Of a stretch of 19,791 nt of DNA, positions 1 to 6,026 are shown piece after piece (within the stretch, counting starts at the first letter, position 1; each line of letters begins with the position of its first letter). The translations under genes and the position numbers were made by a program. The stretch comes from an uncultured Bacillaceae bacterium. GTDB taxonomy: Bacteria > Bacillota > Bacilli > Bacillales > Pradoshiaceae. The notes under the pieces are model-generated. The model worked only from the letters and a program-made list of their open reading frames with translations, was not told the DNA's origin and ran no database searches. The stretch covers positions 1-19,791 of the forward strand of contig CAJGCH010000024.1 in the NCBI GenBank assembly GCA_904501845.1. Reading direction: 5' to 3'.

Positions 1-269
1 AAGGAATAAAAGAGTATTTTGACCAGCCGCTATGCATAGAACTTGTACAAGGGAGGAAAAAGGAAGAGATTTTGAAGGCGCATTTTACCTCCCTTCCAAT
101 GAAAGAGGCGTTTATGGTCGGAGATCGTTCCTTTGATATCGAAGCAGCCCATGCAAATGGAATCCCGGCCATCGCTTGTCATTTTGGTTTTGCGGATGAA
201 GAAGAGCTTGTGGGGGCAGAGTATCATATTCATTCTCTTTTGGACCTTATCGAAATGTTTCCGGAGTAA
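1..269 (+). CDS. HAD-superfamily hydrolase, C-terminal fragment (5' end outside window)
   Basis: The frame is open from the left edge (first full codon at base 3) to a TAA at 267-269, giving about 88 codons. The segment MVGDRSFDIEAAHANGIPAI matches HAD motif IV: a GD followed by a second aspartate and then A..NGI, as in phosphoglycolate phosphatase-like members where these acids hold the catalytic Mg2+. An acidic tail ending in a LDLIEMF helix is also usual for the family. The catalytic DxD motif I and the cap domain must lie left of the window, so the substrate cannot be judged. TTG at 72 is an internal codon, not a start. A perfect terminator follows 3 bp after the stop. Confidence 0.85.
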   Translation, partial: GIKEYFDQPLCIELVQGRKKEEILKAHFTSLPMKEAFMVGDRSFDIEAAHANGIPAIACHFGFADEEELVGAEYHIHSLLDLIEMFPE

Positions 270-271
270 CT

Positions 272-303
272 AAAAAGGAACGCTCAATGCGTTCCTTTTT
301 TTC
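272..303. terminator. Bidirectional rho-independent terminator
   Basis: A perfect 12-bp inverted repeat (272-283 with 289-300, 5-nt loop) is followed by T residues on the plus strand and preceded by A residues. It can end both the HAD gene and the convergent DUF948 gene. Confidence 0.85.
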
Positions 304-310
304 ATTAGGC

Positions 311-628
311 TTATTTCTTGGGCAGCAGGTCTGAAAATGGGGTAGCAGCCCAAAGAGTCTTCAAGCGAGGAACAATCTGTTTCGCTTCATTAACTGGGTA
401 ATTGATGGCCTGCTTTTTGTATTCCATATCCTCCGTGATTTTCGTTTGAGTTTCGGTTAAATGTTCAGTCTGCGCCTTAATGGTATCTGTTTGCTGCTTA
501 ATACGGGTTACCGTTGCATTCATTTTTGTGATGACCGGTTTCGATTCCTTCATCGTTCTAACAGCGAAGATGCCAAGAAAAACGAGAGAAGCGACGATAA
601 GTCCAACACTAATCCATACGATAATCAT
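311..628 (-). CDS. DUF948 (YtxG/YoxC-like) membrane-anchored coiled-coil protein
   Basis: The protein has 105 aa. Residues 1-24 form one hydrophobic membrane anchor (VWISVGLIVASLVFLGIFAV). A predicted coiled coil rich in Lys, Gln, Glu and Thr spans about residues 28-75 with the spacing typical of DUF948, and a short C-terminal tail ends in LLPKK. The family consists of small general-stress membrane proteins of Bacillales with no known reaction. The start is set by AAGGAGGAA 6-7 nt upstream of the ATG. It diverges from the YflT-like gene, and a sigma-B-like promoter at 670-695 would drive it. The tail probably faces the cytoplasm, but that is inferred from the short basic-poor N terminus and is uncertain. 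Confidence 0.8.
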   Translation of the reverse strand: MIIVWISVGLIVASLVFLGIFAVRTMKESKPVITKMNATVTRIKQQTDTIKAQTEHLTETQTKITEDMEYKKQAINYPVNEAKQIVPRLKTLWAATPFSDLLPKK

Positions 629-669
629 TCTCGGTTCCTCCTTACCACTTACGTTTCACTTATTCTATA

Positions 670-695
670 TTACCCTAAAAAAAGGGCGAAGTAAC
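670..695 (-). promoter_or_regulatory. Sigma-B-like promoter for the DUF948 gene
   Basis: Reading the minus strand, GTTACT (695-690), a 14-nt spacer and GGGTAA (675-670) resemble the sigma-B consensus GTTTAA-N12-15-GGGTAT. The predicted transcript start lies about 35 nt upstream of the ATG. The match was judged by eye. Confidence 0.45.
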
Positions 696-709
696 AAATA
701 AACAAAAAT

Positions 710-735
710 GGATTACTCGGATGGATTGAGGGTAT
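710..735 (+). promoter_or_regulatory. Sigma-B-like promoter for the YflT-domain gene
   Basis: GGATTA (710-715), a 14-nt spacer and a perfect GGGTAT (730-735) are seen. The -10 element is exact for sigma-B and the -35 is weak. B. subtilis yflT belongs to the sigma-B regulon, which supports the reading. Confidence 0.45.
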
Positions 736-774
736 TGTTTCCATATAAGAATTTACATGGGAAGGGTGGAAGAT

Positions 775-1335
775 ATGGATAAGAAAGTAATTGGTGTTTA
801 CGATAATGGAGAAGATGCGGTAAAAGCAGTAAAGAAACTTCAGGATGAAGGTTATGAGCGTGATGATATTTCAGTTGTGGCTAAGGACAAGGAAGAGACG
901 AAGAATATAACGGATAAGACAAAGGTAGATAATGGCTTGGCAGCAGGTGCAGCTACAGGAGGTGTCCTCGGCGGGCTTACTGGTTTGCTGGCAGGTATCG
1001 GGGCGCTGGCTATTCCAGGCGTCGGGCCAATCGTTGCTGCTGGACCGATTGCAGCGACATTAAGCGGTATGGCAGCTGGGATTGGTGCAGGCGGACTGGC
1101 AGGTGCCTTAGCTGGCATGGGGGTCCCTGATGAGGACGCACAAGCCTATGAAAGAGACGTCGAATCAGGCAAAATCCTCGTTCTGGTTGACCCGGAAGCC
1201 CAAAAGAAATATACGGACAGGGATACCTATGAAAGATCTGATGACCCGCTAGTGCAAGCGGAAAGAACCAGATCAGAAGCTATCAATCCAACAACAGGGG
1301 GAGACCCTAATTTACGAGGAAATACAGAATTGTAG
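775..1335 (+). CDS. YflT-domain general stress protein with glycine-rich hydrophobic core
   Basis: The start is ATG 775, preceded by the ribosome site GAAGGGTGG (761-769). The upstream in-frame ATG at 757 has no such site and would add only six residues. The 186-aa product opens with a YflT (heat-induced stress protein) domain at residues 2-45, beginning KKVIGVYDNGEDAVKAVKKL. It continues with a Gly/Ala-rich hydrophobic stretch at about 53-115 that resembles a glycine zipper or membrane-inserting hairpin. The end is hydrophilic, including the motif DEDAQAYERDVESGKILVLV typical of this family, and an acidic/Thr-rich tail. The function is unknown; the family is linked to general stress. It is followed directly by a terminator and appears monocistronic. 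Confidence 0.85.
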   Translation: MDKKVIGVYDNGEDAVKAVKKLQDEGYERDDISVVAKDKEETKNITDKTKVDNGLAAGAATGGVLGGLTGLLAGIGALAIPGVGPIVAAGPIAATLSGMAAGIGAGGLAGALAGMGVPDEDAQAYERDVESGKILVLVDPEAQKKYTDRDTYERSDDPLVQAERTRSEAINPTTGGDPNLRGNTEL

Positions 1336-1365
1336 AAGAAAGGCCGTCTTAGGCCTTTCTTTTTT
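1336..1365 (+). terminator. Rho-independent terminator after the YflT-domain gene
   Basis: AGAAAGGCC (1337-1345) pairs with GGCCTTTCT (1352-1360) around a 6-nt loop, followed by five T residues. Confidence 0.88.
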
Positions 1366-1384
1366 GAATGCTCCAGGATATGAA

Positions 1385-1413
1385 TTGTCATTCTATTGGC
1401 AATAGAGTAAAAT
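1385..1413 (+). promoter_or_regulatory. Sigma-A promoter with dyad in the spacer
   Basis: TTGTCA (1385-1390), a 17-nt spacer and TAAAAT (1408-1413) form a strong sigma-A match, with a start expected near 1420, 20 nt before the ATG at 1440. The spacer holds the perfect inverted repeat CTATTG-G-CAATAG (1393-1405), a possible repressor site. Confidence 0.65.
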
Positions 1414-1439
1414 GAGTAAAAAATTAACGGGGGTAACGG

Positions 1440-1997
1440 ATGAAGTTAGTCTTGATCTTTGGTCCGCAAGCTGTCGGAAAGATGACAGTAGGACAAGAAT
1501 TGGCAAAGAAGACCGGCTTGAAATTATTTCATAACCATATGACGATTGAATTGCTCGAGCCCTTGTTCGGCTTTTCTGCGGAAATGTGGAGACTCACTGA
1601 TCTCTTTCGGATGGAAATTTTCAAATCTGCTGCAGTAAGTGAGATGGAAGGCCTTATATTCACCTATGTATGGGCGTTTAATCAACAAGAAGACTGGGCC
1701 TCTGTAGATAAGATCTGCAGAGTGTACGAATCTAAGGGGGCAGATATTTATTTCATTGAGCTCGAAGCGGAACTCGATAAAAGGCTGCAAAGAAATAAAA
1801 GCCCGAACAGGCTTGAGCATAAGCCGACGAAAAGAGATGTTATGGCATCTGAAGCGGAATTAATTAATTCCATGCAAACCTATCGTTTGAACTCATATGA
1901 AGGGGAAATCGAGAGGGAGAACTACATAAAGATTGATAATACGGACTTATGTGCAGGGGAGGTTGCTGAAATAATCCGGGAAAAATTTCAACTGTGA
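1440..1997 (+). CDS. AAA-type P-loop ATPase, shikimate-kinase-like small kinase
   Basis: The product has 185 aa. The N-terminal beta strand and P-loop read LIFGPQAVGKMTVGQELA (residues 4-21). The usual Ser/Thr directly after GK is replaced by Met, with Thr one place later, a variant I recognise in a group of small nucleotide-kinase-like proteins often labelled AAA family ATPase or shikimate kinase. An NHMTIELLEPLF segment follows, where a substrate-binding helix is expected. A lid-like Arg-rich segment KRLQRNKSPNRLEHKPTKRD lies near 128-146, and late NTD..CAGEVAEII is consistent with the kinase fold end. The substrate is unknown. GGGGG at 1429-1433 is the ribosome site, 6 nt before the ATG. 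The gene stands alone with its own promoter and terminator. Confidence 0.8.
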   Translation: MKLVLIFGPQAVGKMTVGQELAKKTGLKLFHNHMTIELLEPLFGFSAEMWRLTDLFRMEIFKSAAVSEMEGLIFTYVWAFNQQEDWASVDKICRVYESKGADIYFIELEAELDKRLQRNKSPNRLEHKPTKRDVMASEAELINSMQTYRLNSYEGEIERENYIKIDNTDLCAGEVAEIIREKFQL

Positions 1998-1999
1998 GC

Positions 2000-2027
2000 G
2001 CTGCCTATAGGGAGCAGCTCTTTTTTT
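2000..2027 (+). terminator. Probable rho-independent terminator after the kinase-like gene
   Basis: GCTGC (2000-2004) pairs with GCAGC (2014-2018), followed within 2 nt by seven T residues. The stem is short. Confidence 0.6.
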
Positions 2028-2032
2028 GCATG

Positions 2033-2068
2033 AAAAAACGGAACAAACTATTCAATAGCTTGTTCCGT
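2033..2068 (-). terminator. Minus-strand rho-independent terminator ending the predicted RNA
   Basis: ACGGAACAA (2038-2046) pairs with TTGTTCCGT (2060-2068), and three further inner pairs follow a mismatch. On the minus strand the stem is followed by six T residues (2038-2033). On the plus strand no T-run follows, so it faces leftward, where no annotated gene needs it except the predicted RNA. Confidence 0.8.
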
Positions 2069-2308
2069 CTTGATAATGAAATAAGAAATAAGATGGGTTA
2101 AATCTTTCTGAAGTGCGTGCATGTAAACTGCCGCGGTTATCTATTCCACTTGGACGTTTTACTTAAACGATGTAAGCCCTACCTCTCTTACATCCTTACG
2201 GCTCCGAAGCCGATCCAGTGTGAATAAGTGTTCCGAATAAAAAACATTTTTGTAGAATGCCATATATGTTTACATCGCCATTCGTATGTCACTTTTATTA
2301 CATTAATC
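2033..2308 (-). ncRNA. Predicted structured RNA of about 276 nt, family not recognised
   Basis: On the minus strand a near-consensus sigma-A promoter (2343-2315) predicts a start at 2307-2309, and a strong terminator ends near 2033. No convincing reading frame lies between them. Two frames of 34 codons (2263-2159) and 24 codons (2122-2048) lack ribosome sites. The body folds locally: CGGCT-TCGG-AGCCG (2212-2199) is a compact hairpin, and GATGTAAG (2194-2187) pairs perfectly with CTTACATC (2176-2169) around a G-rich 10-nt loop. An 8-bp long-range pairing, 2275-2268 with 2128-2121, is also possible and uses related sequence. I do not see the marks of tmRNA, RNase P, SRP RNA (no GGAAGGAAGCAGCC-type loop), 6S RNA or common riboswitches. 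It could be a trans-acting regulatory RNA. The call rests on promoter, terminator and structure only. Confidence 0.55.
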
Positions 2309-2314
2309 TTCCTA

Positions 2315-2343
2315 AGTATATACTACCAATATCATCCTGTCAA
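2315..2343 (-). promoter_or_regulatory. Near-consensus sigma-A promoter, minus strand, with no gene downstream
   Basis: Reading the minus strand, TTGACA (2343-2338, perfect), a 17-nt spacer and TATACT (2320-2315, 5 of 6) form the best promoter match in the window. The -10 lies in the palindrome AGTATATACT (2315-2324), so it also offers TATACT on the plus strand. Confidence 0.72.
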
Positions 2344-2400
2344 ATTTTCGGATTCAGCGTCCATTTTATTAGATAACCACGTGTACTCACTTATCTGCTT

Positions 2401-2427
2401 TACAGGTAATATACCCTGTATTTTTTA
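2401..2427 (+). terminator. Plus-strand terminator upstream of the ferritin-like gene
   Basis: TACAGGTA (2401-2408) pairs with TACC-CTGTA (2412-2420, one bulged C) around a 3-nt loop, followed by six T residues (2421-2426). The kinase gene already has its own terminator at 2000-2027, so this one may end a short plus-strand RNA starting near 2331 or attenuate transcription toward 2503. Confidence 0.6.
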
Positions 2428-2444
2428 TTGAAAACCACCAGCCA

Positions 2445-2473
2445 TTGAACCTAATTTAGGGAATTGTCATAAA
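2445..2473 (+). promoter_or_regulatory. Possible sigma-A promoter for the ferritin-like gene
   Basis: TTGAAC (2445-2450), a 17-nt spacer and CATAAA (2468-2473) are seen. The -35 is good and the -10 is modest. Confidence 0.4.
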
Positions 2474-2502
2474 GTATTGGGAAGATGTGAGGGGGAAGGA
2501 AT

Positions 2503-2937
2503 ATGTATTATGACTATTCGCGAGACCAGCAAAAAGCAGTTAATCAGTTAATCAAGCAGATAAAGAGTGCGATTGACGGGGAGTACAGTGCCATTAAATG
2601 TTATGAAAAACTCGCAAGAATGGCACCGACAGACGAGGAAAAAGAACGAATTCTAGAAATTAGAAATGACGAAATTAAGCATTTTACTGAACTGGTGAAG
2701 CTTTACTCGGGAATTTTTGGCCGTGATCCAAAGCCCGAGCTGATTGAGGAATGTCCGGATGATTATGAGCTAGGTCTTGAGGCAGCCTTGATCGATGAAC
2801 AAAATACGGTTGATACCTATCTGACGGTTGCGGATCATACAATGAACACGGCAGTGAAGCAATTTTTCACACGGGCAGCGAAGGATGAGCAGCAGCATGC
2901 TGTATGGTTTCTGTATTTATGGATCAAGAATAAATGA
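2503..2937 (+). CDS. Ferritin-like / rubrerythrin-type diiron protein
   Basis: The product has 144 aa and is a single four-helix bundle. Likely metal ligands are E27 in helix 1 (DGEYSAIKCYEKL), E57xxH60 in helix 2 (RNDEIKHFTEL), E93 or E99 in helix 3, and E129xxH132 in helix 4 (KDEQQHAVWF). This is the E, ExxH, E, ExxH pattern of ferritin-like diiron proteins. It resembles the short B. subtilis YhjR-type proteins and lacks the C-terminal rubredoxin domain of classical rubrerythrin. A peroxidase or iron-related role follows from the family but is not shown here. The start ATG at 2503 follows GGGGGAAGG. No obvious Fur box was found upstream. The gene is separated from the dehydrogenase by a structured hairpin region. 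Confidence 0.82.
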   Translation: MYYDYSRDQQKAVNQLIKQIKSAIDGEYSAIKCYEKLARMAPTDEEKERILEIRNDEIKHFTELVKLYSGIFGRDPKPELIEECPDDYELGLEAALIDEQNTVDTYLTVADHTMNTAVKQFFTRAAKDEQQHAVWFLYLWIKNK

Positions 2938-2950
2938 TAAGAAAAATGAA

Positions 2951-2997
2951 GGCGGGCTAAAAACCAGGTTTAGGCACCGAATGGGGATGCGCCCGCC
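2951..2997. other. GC-rich hairpin with structured 33-nt loop
   Basis: GGCGGGC (2951-2957) pairs perfectly with GCCCGCC (2991-2997). Inside the loop GCACC-GAAT-GGGGATGC (2974-2990) can form a second short stem. An outer AGAAAAA/TTTTTCT pairing flanks it. There is no T-run directly after the stem, so it is not a standard terminator. It may end the ferritin-like transcript or sit in the leader of the dehydrogenase gene. Confidence 0.5.
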
Positions 2998-3085
2998 TGA
3001 AATTGGTGTTTTTCTCTATATATGGCATAAGCAGCTAGCCTTTTGGGAATAAGGAATAAGAACCTAATTTATAGGAGGCTGAAAA

Positions 3086-4225
3086 ATGCGGGCTGTTACG
3101 TATCAAGGAGCAAAAGATATTCAAGTAAAAGAAGTTGAAGATCCGAAGCTGCAAAAGAATGATGATATTATCGTCAAAATCACTTCTACGGCGATTTGCG
3201 GATCAGATTTGCATATTTATCAAGGAAATATGCCAATCAGCAAGGATTATGTAATCGGTCATGAACCAATGGGCATTGTGGAGGAAGTAGGACCAGAAGT
3301 CACAAAGGTAAAAAAGGGCGACAGAGTCGTCATTCCGTTTAATGTTTCATGCGGACAATGCTTCTATTGCCAACATGAAATGGAAAGCCAATGTGATCAC
3401 TCTGAATCAAATCCTCACCAGGATACAGGCGGATATTTCGGTTATACGGAGCGATATGGAAATCATCCTGGAGGACAAGCTGAATATTTACGTGTGCCAT
3501 TTGCCAATTTTATGCCGTTTGTCATACCGGAATCTTCCGAGCTTGAAGATGAACAGGTCTTATTCATGTCAGACGTGCTGCCGACGGCTTTATGGAGTGT
3601 CGAGCATGCTGGCGTTAAGCCTGATGATACGGTCGTTGTCCTTGGATGCGGTCCGATTGGATTGATGACCCAGAAATTCGCCTGGCTTGCTGGAGCTAAA
3701 CGAGTAATCGCCGTTGACTATTTGGATTATCGCTTGAAACAAGCAGAAAAAATCAATAAGGTGGAAACCGTCAATTTGATGGATTACAATGACACTGGCA
3801 GCTATATTAAAGATTTAACAAATGGCGGTGCGGATGCAGTCATTGATTGTGTCGGAATGGACGGAAAGAAGTCAGCCATTGAAAAGATTGAACAAAAGTT
3901 AATGCTTCAAGGGGGAACCTTGAGTGCGATTAAAATCGCGACAGATGCTGTTCGAAAATTCGGTACCGTGCAGCTGACCGGTGTATACGGGATGACATAT
4001 AATATGTTCCCTCTTGAGAAGTTCTTCTCTCGTAATATCACAATTAAAACAGGACAAGCTCCTGTCATCCACTATATGCCGCGTCTATATAAGATGATTG
4101 AAGAAGGGAAGATTGACCCGACAGAGATTATCACACATAAGATGCCGCTTACAGAAGCCGCTAAAGCCTATTCCTTGTTCAATGAGCATGAGGATGATTG
4201 CACGAAAGTCATATTAAAGCCATAA
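3086..4225 (+). CDS. Zinc-dependent alcohol dehydrogenase (medium-chain, formaldehyde-dehydrogenase-like)
   Basis: The product has 379 aa and is a cytosolic NAD(P)-dependent oxidoreductase of the MDR family. The GroES-like N-terminal half carries catalytic zinc ligands C38 (AICGSD), H59/E60 (GHEPMG) and probably D163 in SDVLPT. The structural zinc site is C89, C92, C95 and C103 (CGQCFYCQ...C). The Rossmann fold starts with VVVLGCGPIGL (183-193), and VD at 210-211 probably contacts the cofactor ribose. The SD.LPT motif and overall length match glutathione-independent formaldehyde dehydrogenase-like enzymes and B. subtilis AdhB. The actual alcohol or aldehyde cannot be assigned. ATAGGAGG lies 7 nt before the ATG. 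The gene appears monocistronic with a strong terminator. Confidence 0.92.
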   Translation: MRAVTYQGAKDIQVKEVEDPKLQKNDDIIVKITSTAICGSDLHIYQGNMPISKDYVIGHEPMGIVEEVGPEVTKVKKGDRVVIPFNVSCGQCFYCQHEMESQCDHSESNPHQDTGGYFGYTERYGNHPGGQAEYLRVPFANFMPFVIPESSELEDEQVLFMSDVLPTALWSVEHAGVKPDDTVVVLGCGPIGLMTQKFAWLAGAKRVIAVDYLDYRLKQAEKINKVETVNLMDYNDTGSYIKDLTNGGADAVIDCVGMDGKKSAIEKIEQKLMLQGGTLSAIKIATDAVRKFGTVQLTGVYGMTYNMFPLEKFFSRNITIKTGQAPVIHYMPRLYKMIEEGKIDPTEIITHKMPLTEAAKAYSLFNEHEDDCTKVILKP

Positions 4226-4234
4226 ACAAAACAA

Positions 4235-4265
4235 AAGACCCTGCAGCGACTCGCTGCAGGGTCTT
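4235..4265. terminator. Bidirectional terminator between dehydrogenase and ABC-F genes
   Basis: A perfect 15-bp inverted repeat (4235-4249 with 4251-4265) surrounds a single central base. The minus-strand side is followed by a T-rich run, so it also ends the convergent ABC-F gene. Confidence 0.82.
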
Positions 4266-4270
4266 CATAA

Positions 4271-5824
4271 TTAGAATACCTTCGTTGTCCATGTTTCACA
4301 GTTCCATACATCAGTAGCGATATCCTGATAGAATTCAGGCTCATGGCTGATGAGGAGGATGCTTCCCTTGAAGGCCTTTAATGCACGTTTTAATTCTTCT
4401 TTAGCATCAACATCAAGATGGTTAGTCGGCTCATCGAGTACAAGCAGATTATTTTCACGATTGATGAGCTTGCAAAGCCTTACCTTCGCTTTTTCACCGC
4501 CGCTTAAAACATCTACCCTGCTCTCGATATGCTTTGTCGTCAGGCCGCATTTCGCAAGGGCTGCGCGGATTTCAGCTTGGTTATAAGAAGGGAACTCCTG
4601 CCAAATTTCCTCTATACATGTATTGGTAGATGGATTTTTGACTTCCTGTTCAAAATAGCCGATGTAGAGATGCTCCCCAAGTTCAACCTGGCCAGAAATT
4701 GGCTTCAGTTCACCGAGAATGCTGCGAAGAAGGGTCGTTTTTCCGATTCCGTTGGCTCCTGTGAAGGCCACCTTCTGACCGCGTTCCATTCGAAGATTAA
4801 GCGGTCTTGATAATGGCTCATTATAGCCAATGACTAAATCCTTAGTCTCAAAAATAAGCTTGCCGGATGTGCGGGCTTCGCGGAAATGGAATTCTGGTTT
4901 TGGCCGTTCCTTTGCTAGCTCTATGACATCCATCTTATCAAGCTTTTTCTGACGGGACATGGCCATATTACGGGTGGAAACACGTGCCTTGTTACGGGCC
5001 ACGAAATCCTTCAGATCAGCGATTTCTTGCTGCTGGCGTTTATAGGCTGCCTCAAGCTGCTGTTTTTTCACCTCATATACTTTCATGAAGTCATCATAGT
5101 TTCCGACATAGCGTGTCAGCTCTTGGTTTTCCATATGGTAGACAAGATTGATAACACTATTGAGGAATGGGATATCATGTGAGATGAGAATGAATGCATT
5201 CTCGTAATTTTGTAAATAGCGTTTCAACCATTCGATGTGCTGCTCATCCAAATAGTTAGTCGGCTCATCCAATAGGAGGATATCAGGTTTCTCTAAAAGC
5301 AGCTTAGCGAGAAGTACCTTCGTTCTTTGTCCTCCGCTCAGGTCTTGTACATCACGTTCAAGCCCGATTTCATCAAGACCGAGGCCGCGCGCAATTTCTT
5401 CTACCTTTGCGTCAATGACATAGAAGTCATTATTGGTCAGAATATCTTGAAGTACGCCTGATTCCTCAAGCAGCGCTTCTAATTCCTCAGGGGATGCATC
5501 GCCCATTTTAGCGAAGATTTCGTTCATCTCTTGCTCGATATCGAATAAATATTGGAATGCTGTCTTTAATACGTCGCGTATGGTCATGCCTTTTTCGAGA
5601 ACGGCATGCTGATCAAGGTAGCCGGTACGGACTTTCTTGTTCCATTCAACCTTTCCTTCATCAGGCTCCAACTGGCCGGTAACAATATTCATGAAGGTGG
5701 ATTTGCCTTCGCCGTTTGCTCCAACGAGACCGATATGTTCCCCTTTTAACAGACGAAACGATACATCGTTGAAGATGGCACGATCGCCAAATCCATGACT
5801 TAGATTCTTGACTGATAATATCAT
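4271..5824 (-). CDS. yfmM: ABC-F family ATPase, ribosome-associated type
   Basis: The product has 517 aa and carries two ABC cassettes with no membrane segments, the ABC-F (Uup/EF-3-like) plan. These proteins act at the ribosomal E site in translation or antibiotic protection. Cassette 1 has Walker A GANGEGKS at 35-42, signature LSGGQ at 162-166, Walker B LLLDEPTN to 190 and H-loop LISHD. A charged helical linker (P-site interaction motif region) spans about 225-305. Cassette 2 has GANGIGKT at 356-363, LSGGE at 440-444, LVLDEPTN to 468 and LISHE. I favour ATG 5824 (MILSVKNL) because AGGAG sits 7 nt before it and only 1 nt before the ATG at 5830. The opening KNLSHGFGDRAIF and the length fit B. 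subtilis YfmM. There is no long C-terminal extension. Confidence 0.9.
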   Translation of the reverse strand: MILSVKNLSHGFGDRAIFNDVSFRLLKGEHIGLVGANGEGKSTFMNIVTGQLEPDEGKVEWNKKVRTGYLDQHAVLEKGMTIRDVLKTAFQYLFDIEQEMNEIFAKMGDASPEELEALLEESGVLQDILTNNDFYVIDAKVEEIARGLGLDEIGLERDVQDLSGGQRTKVLLAKLLLEKPDILLLDEPTNYLDEQHIEWLKRYLQNYENAFILISHDIPFLNSVINLVYHMENQELTRYVGNYDDFMKVYEVKKQQLEAAYKRQQQEIADLKDFVARNKARVSTRNMAMSRQKKLDKMDVIELAKERPKPEFHFREARTSGKLIFETKDLVIGYNEPLSRPLNLRMERGQKVAFTGANGIGKTTLLRSILGELKPISGQVELGEHLYIGYFEQEVKNPSTNTCIEEIWQEFPSYNQAEIRAALAKCGLTTKHIESRVDVLSGGEKAKVRLCKLINRENNLLVLDEPTNHLDVDAKEELKRALKAFKGSILLISHEPEFYQDIATDVWNCETWTTKVF

Positions 5825-5960
5825 GTCCATTCTCCTGACTCTTGTTTGTAATTAATGGTTCATCTCGCATTTAATAGTACAATATTTATGCGAAAATGCC
5901 TAGATTAACATATTCATTTCCATTGTTGAGAGAGATTGGTTATGTATGAGTATTCAGATG

Positions 5961-5989
5961 TTTACGAACAGTTGAAATAGTTGTATGAT
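5961..5989 (+). promoter_or_regulatory. Probable sigma-A promoter for the lipoprotein gene
   Basis: TTTACG (5961-5966), a 17-nt spacer and TATGAT (5984-5989) place the start near 5996. This puts the upstream in-frame ATG at 5985 inside the promoter and argues for the later start. Confidence 0.5.
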
Positions 5990-6026
5990 ATACAATGCAC
6001 CAAAACCCTGGAAAGGAATGAAAAGG

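Noticed and set aside
852..1118. Antisense frame rich in Pro and Ala opposite the YflT-domain gene
   Set aside because: It is a shadow of the Gly/Ala-rich codons of the real gene on the other strand.
2069..2090. TGATAATG-like segment considered as a Fur box for the ferritin-like gene
   Set aside because: Only the left half matches the inverted repeat, and it lies more than 400 bp from the gene.
2048..2122. 24-codon minus-strand frame (MHALQKDLTHLISYFIIKTE...) resembling a short amphipathic peptide
   Set aside because: The upstream sequence has no ribosome site and the stop falls inside the terminator stem. It should be reconsidered only if ribosome profiling supports it.
2159..2263. 34-codon minus-strand frame inside the predicted RNA
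   Set aside because: No Shine-Dalgarno sequence precedes its ATG, and it crosses both predicted hairpins. Structure explains the sequence better than coding does.
2228..2431. 67-codon plus-strand frame in the long intergenic interval
   Set aside because: It starts at a non-ATG codon without a ribosome site, has no recognisable domain, overlaps the minus-strand promoter and ends after the plus-strand terminator.
4350..4810. Plus-strand frames opposite the ABC-F gene
   Set aside because: They overlap a complete ABC-F protein with all motifs intact, and they have no ribosome sites.
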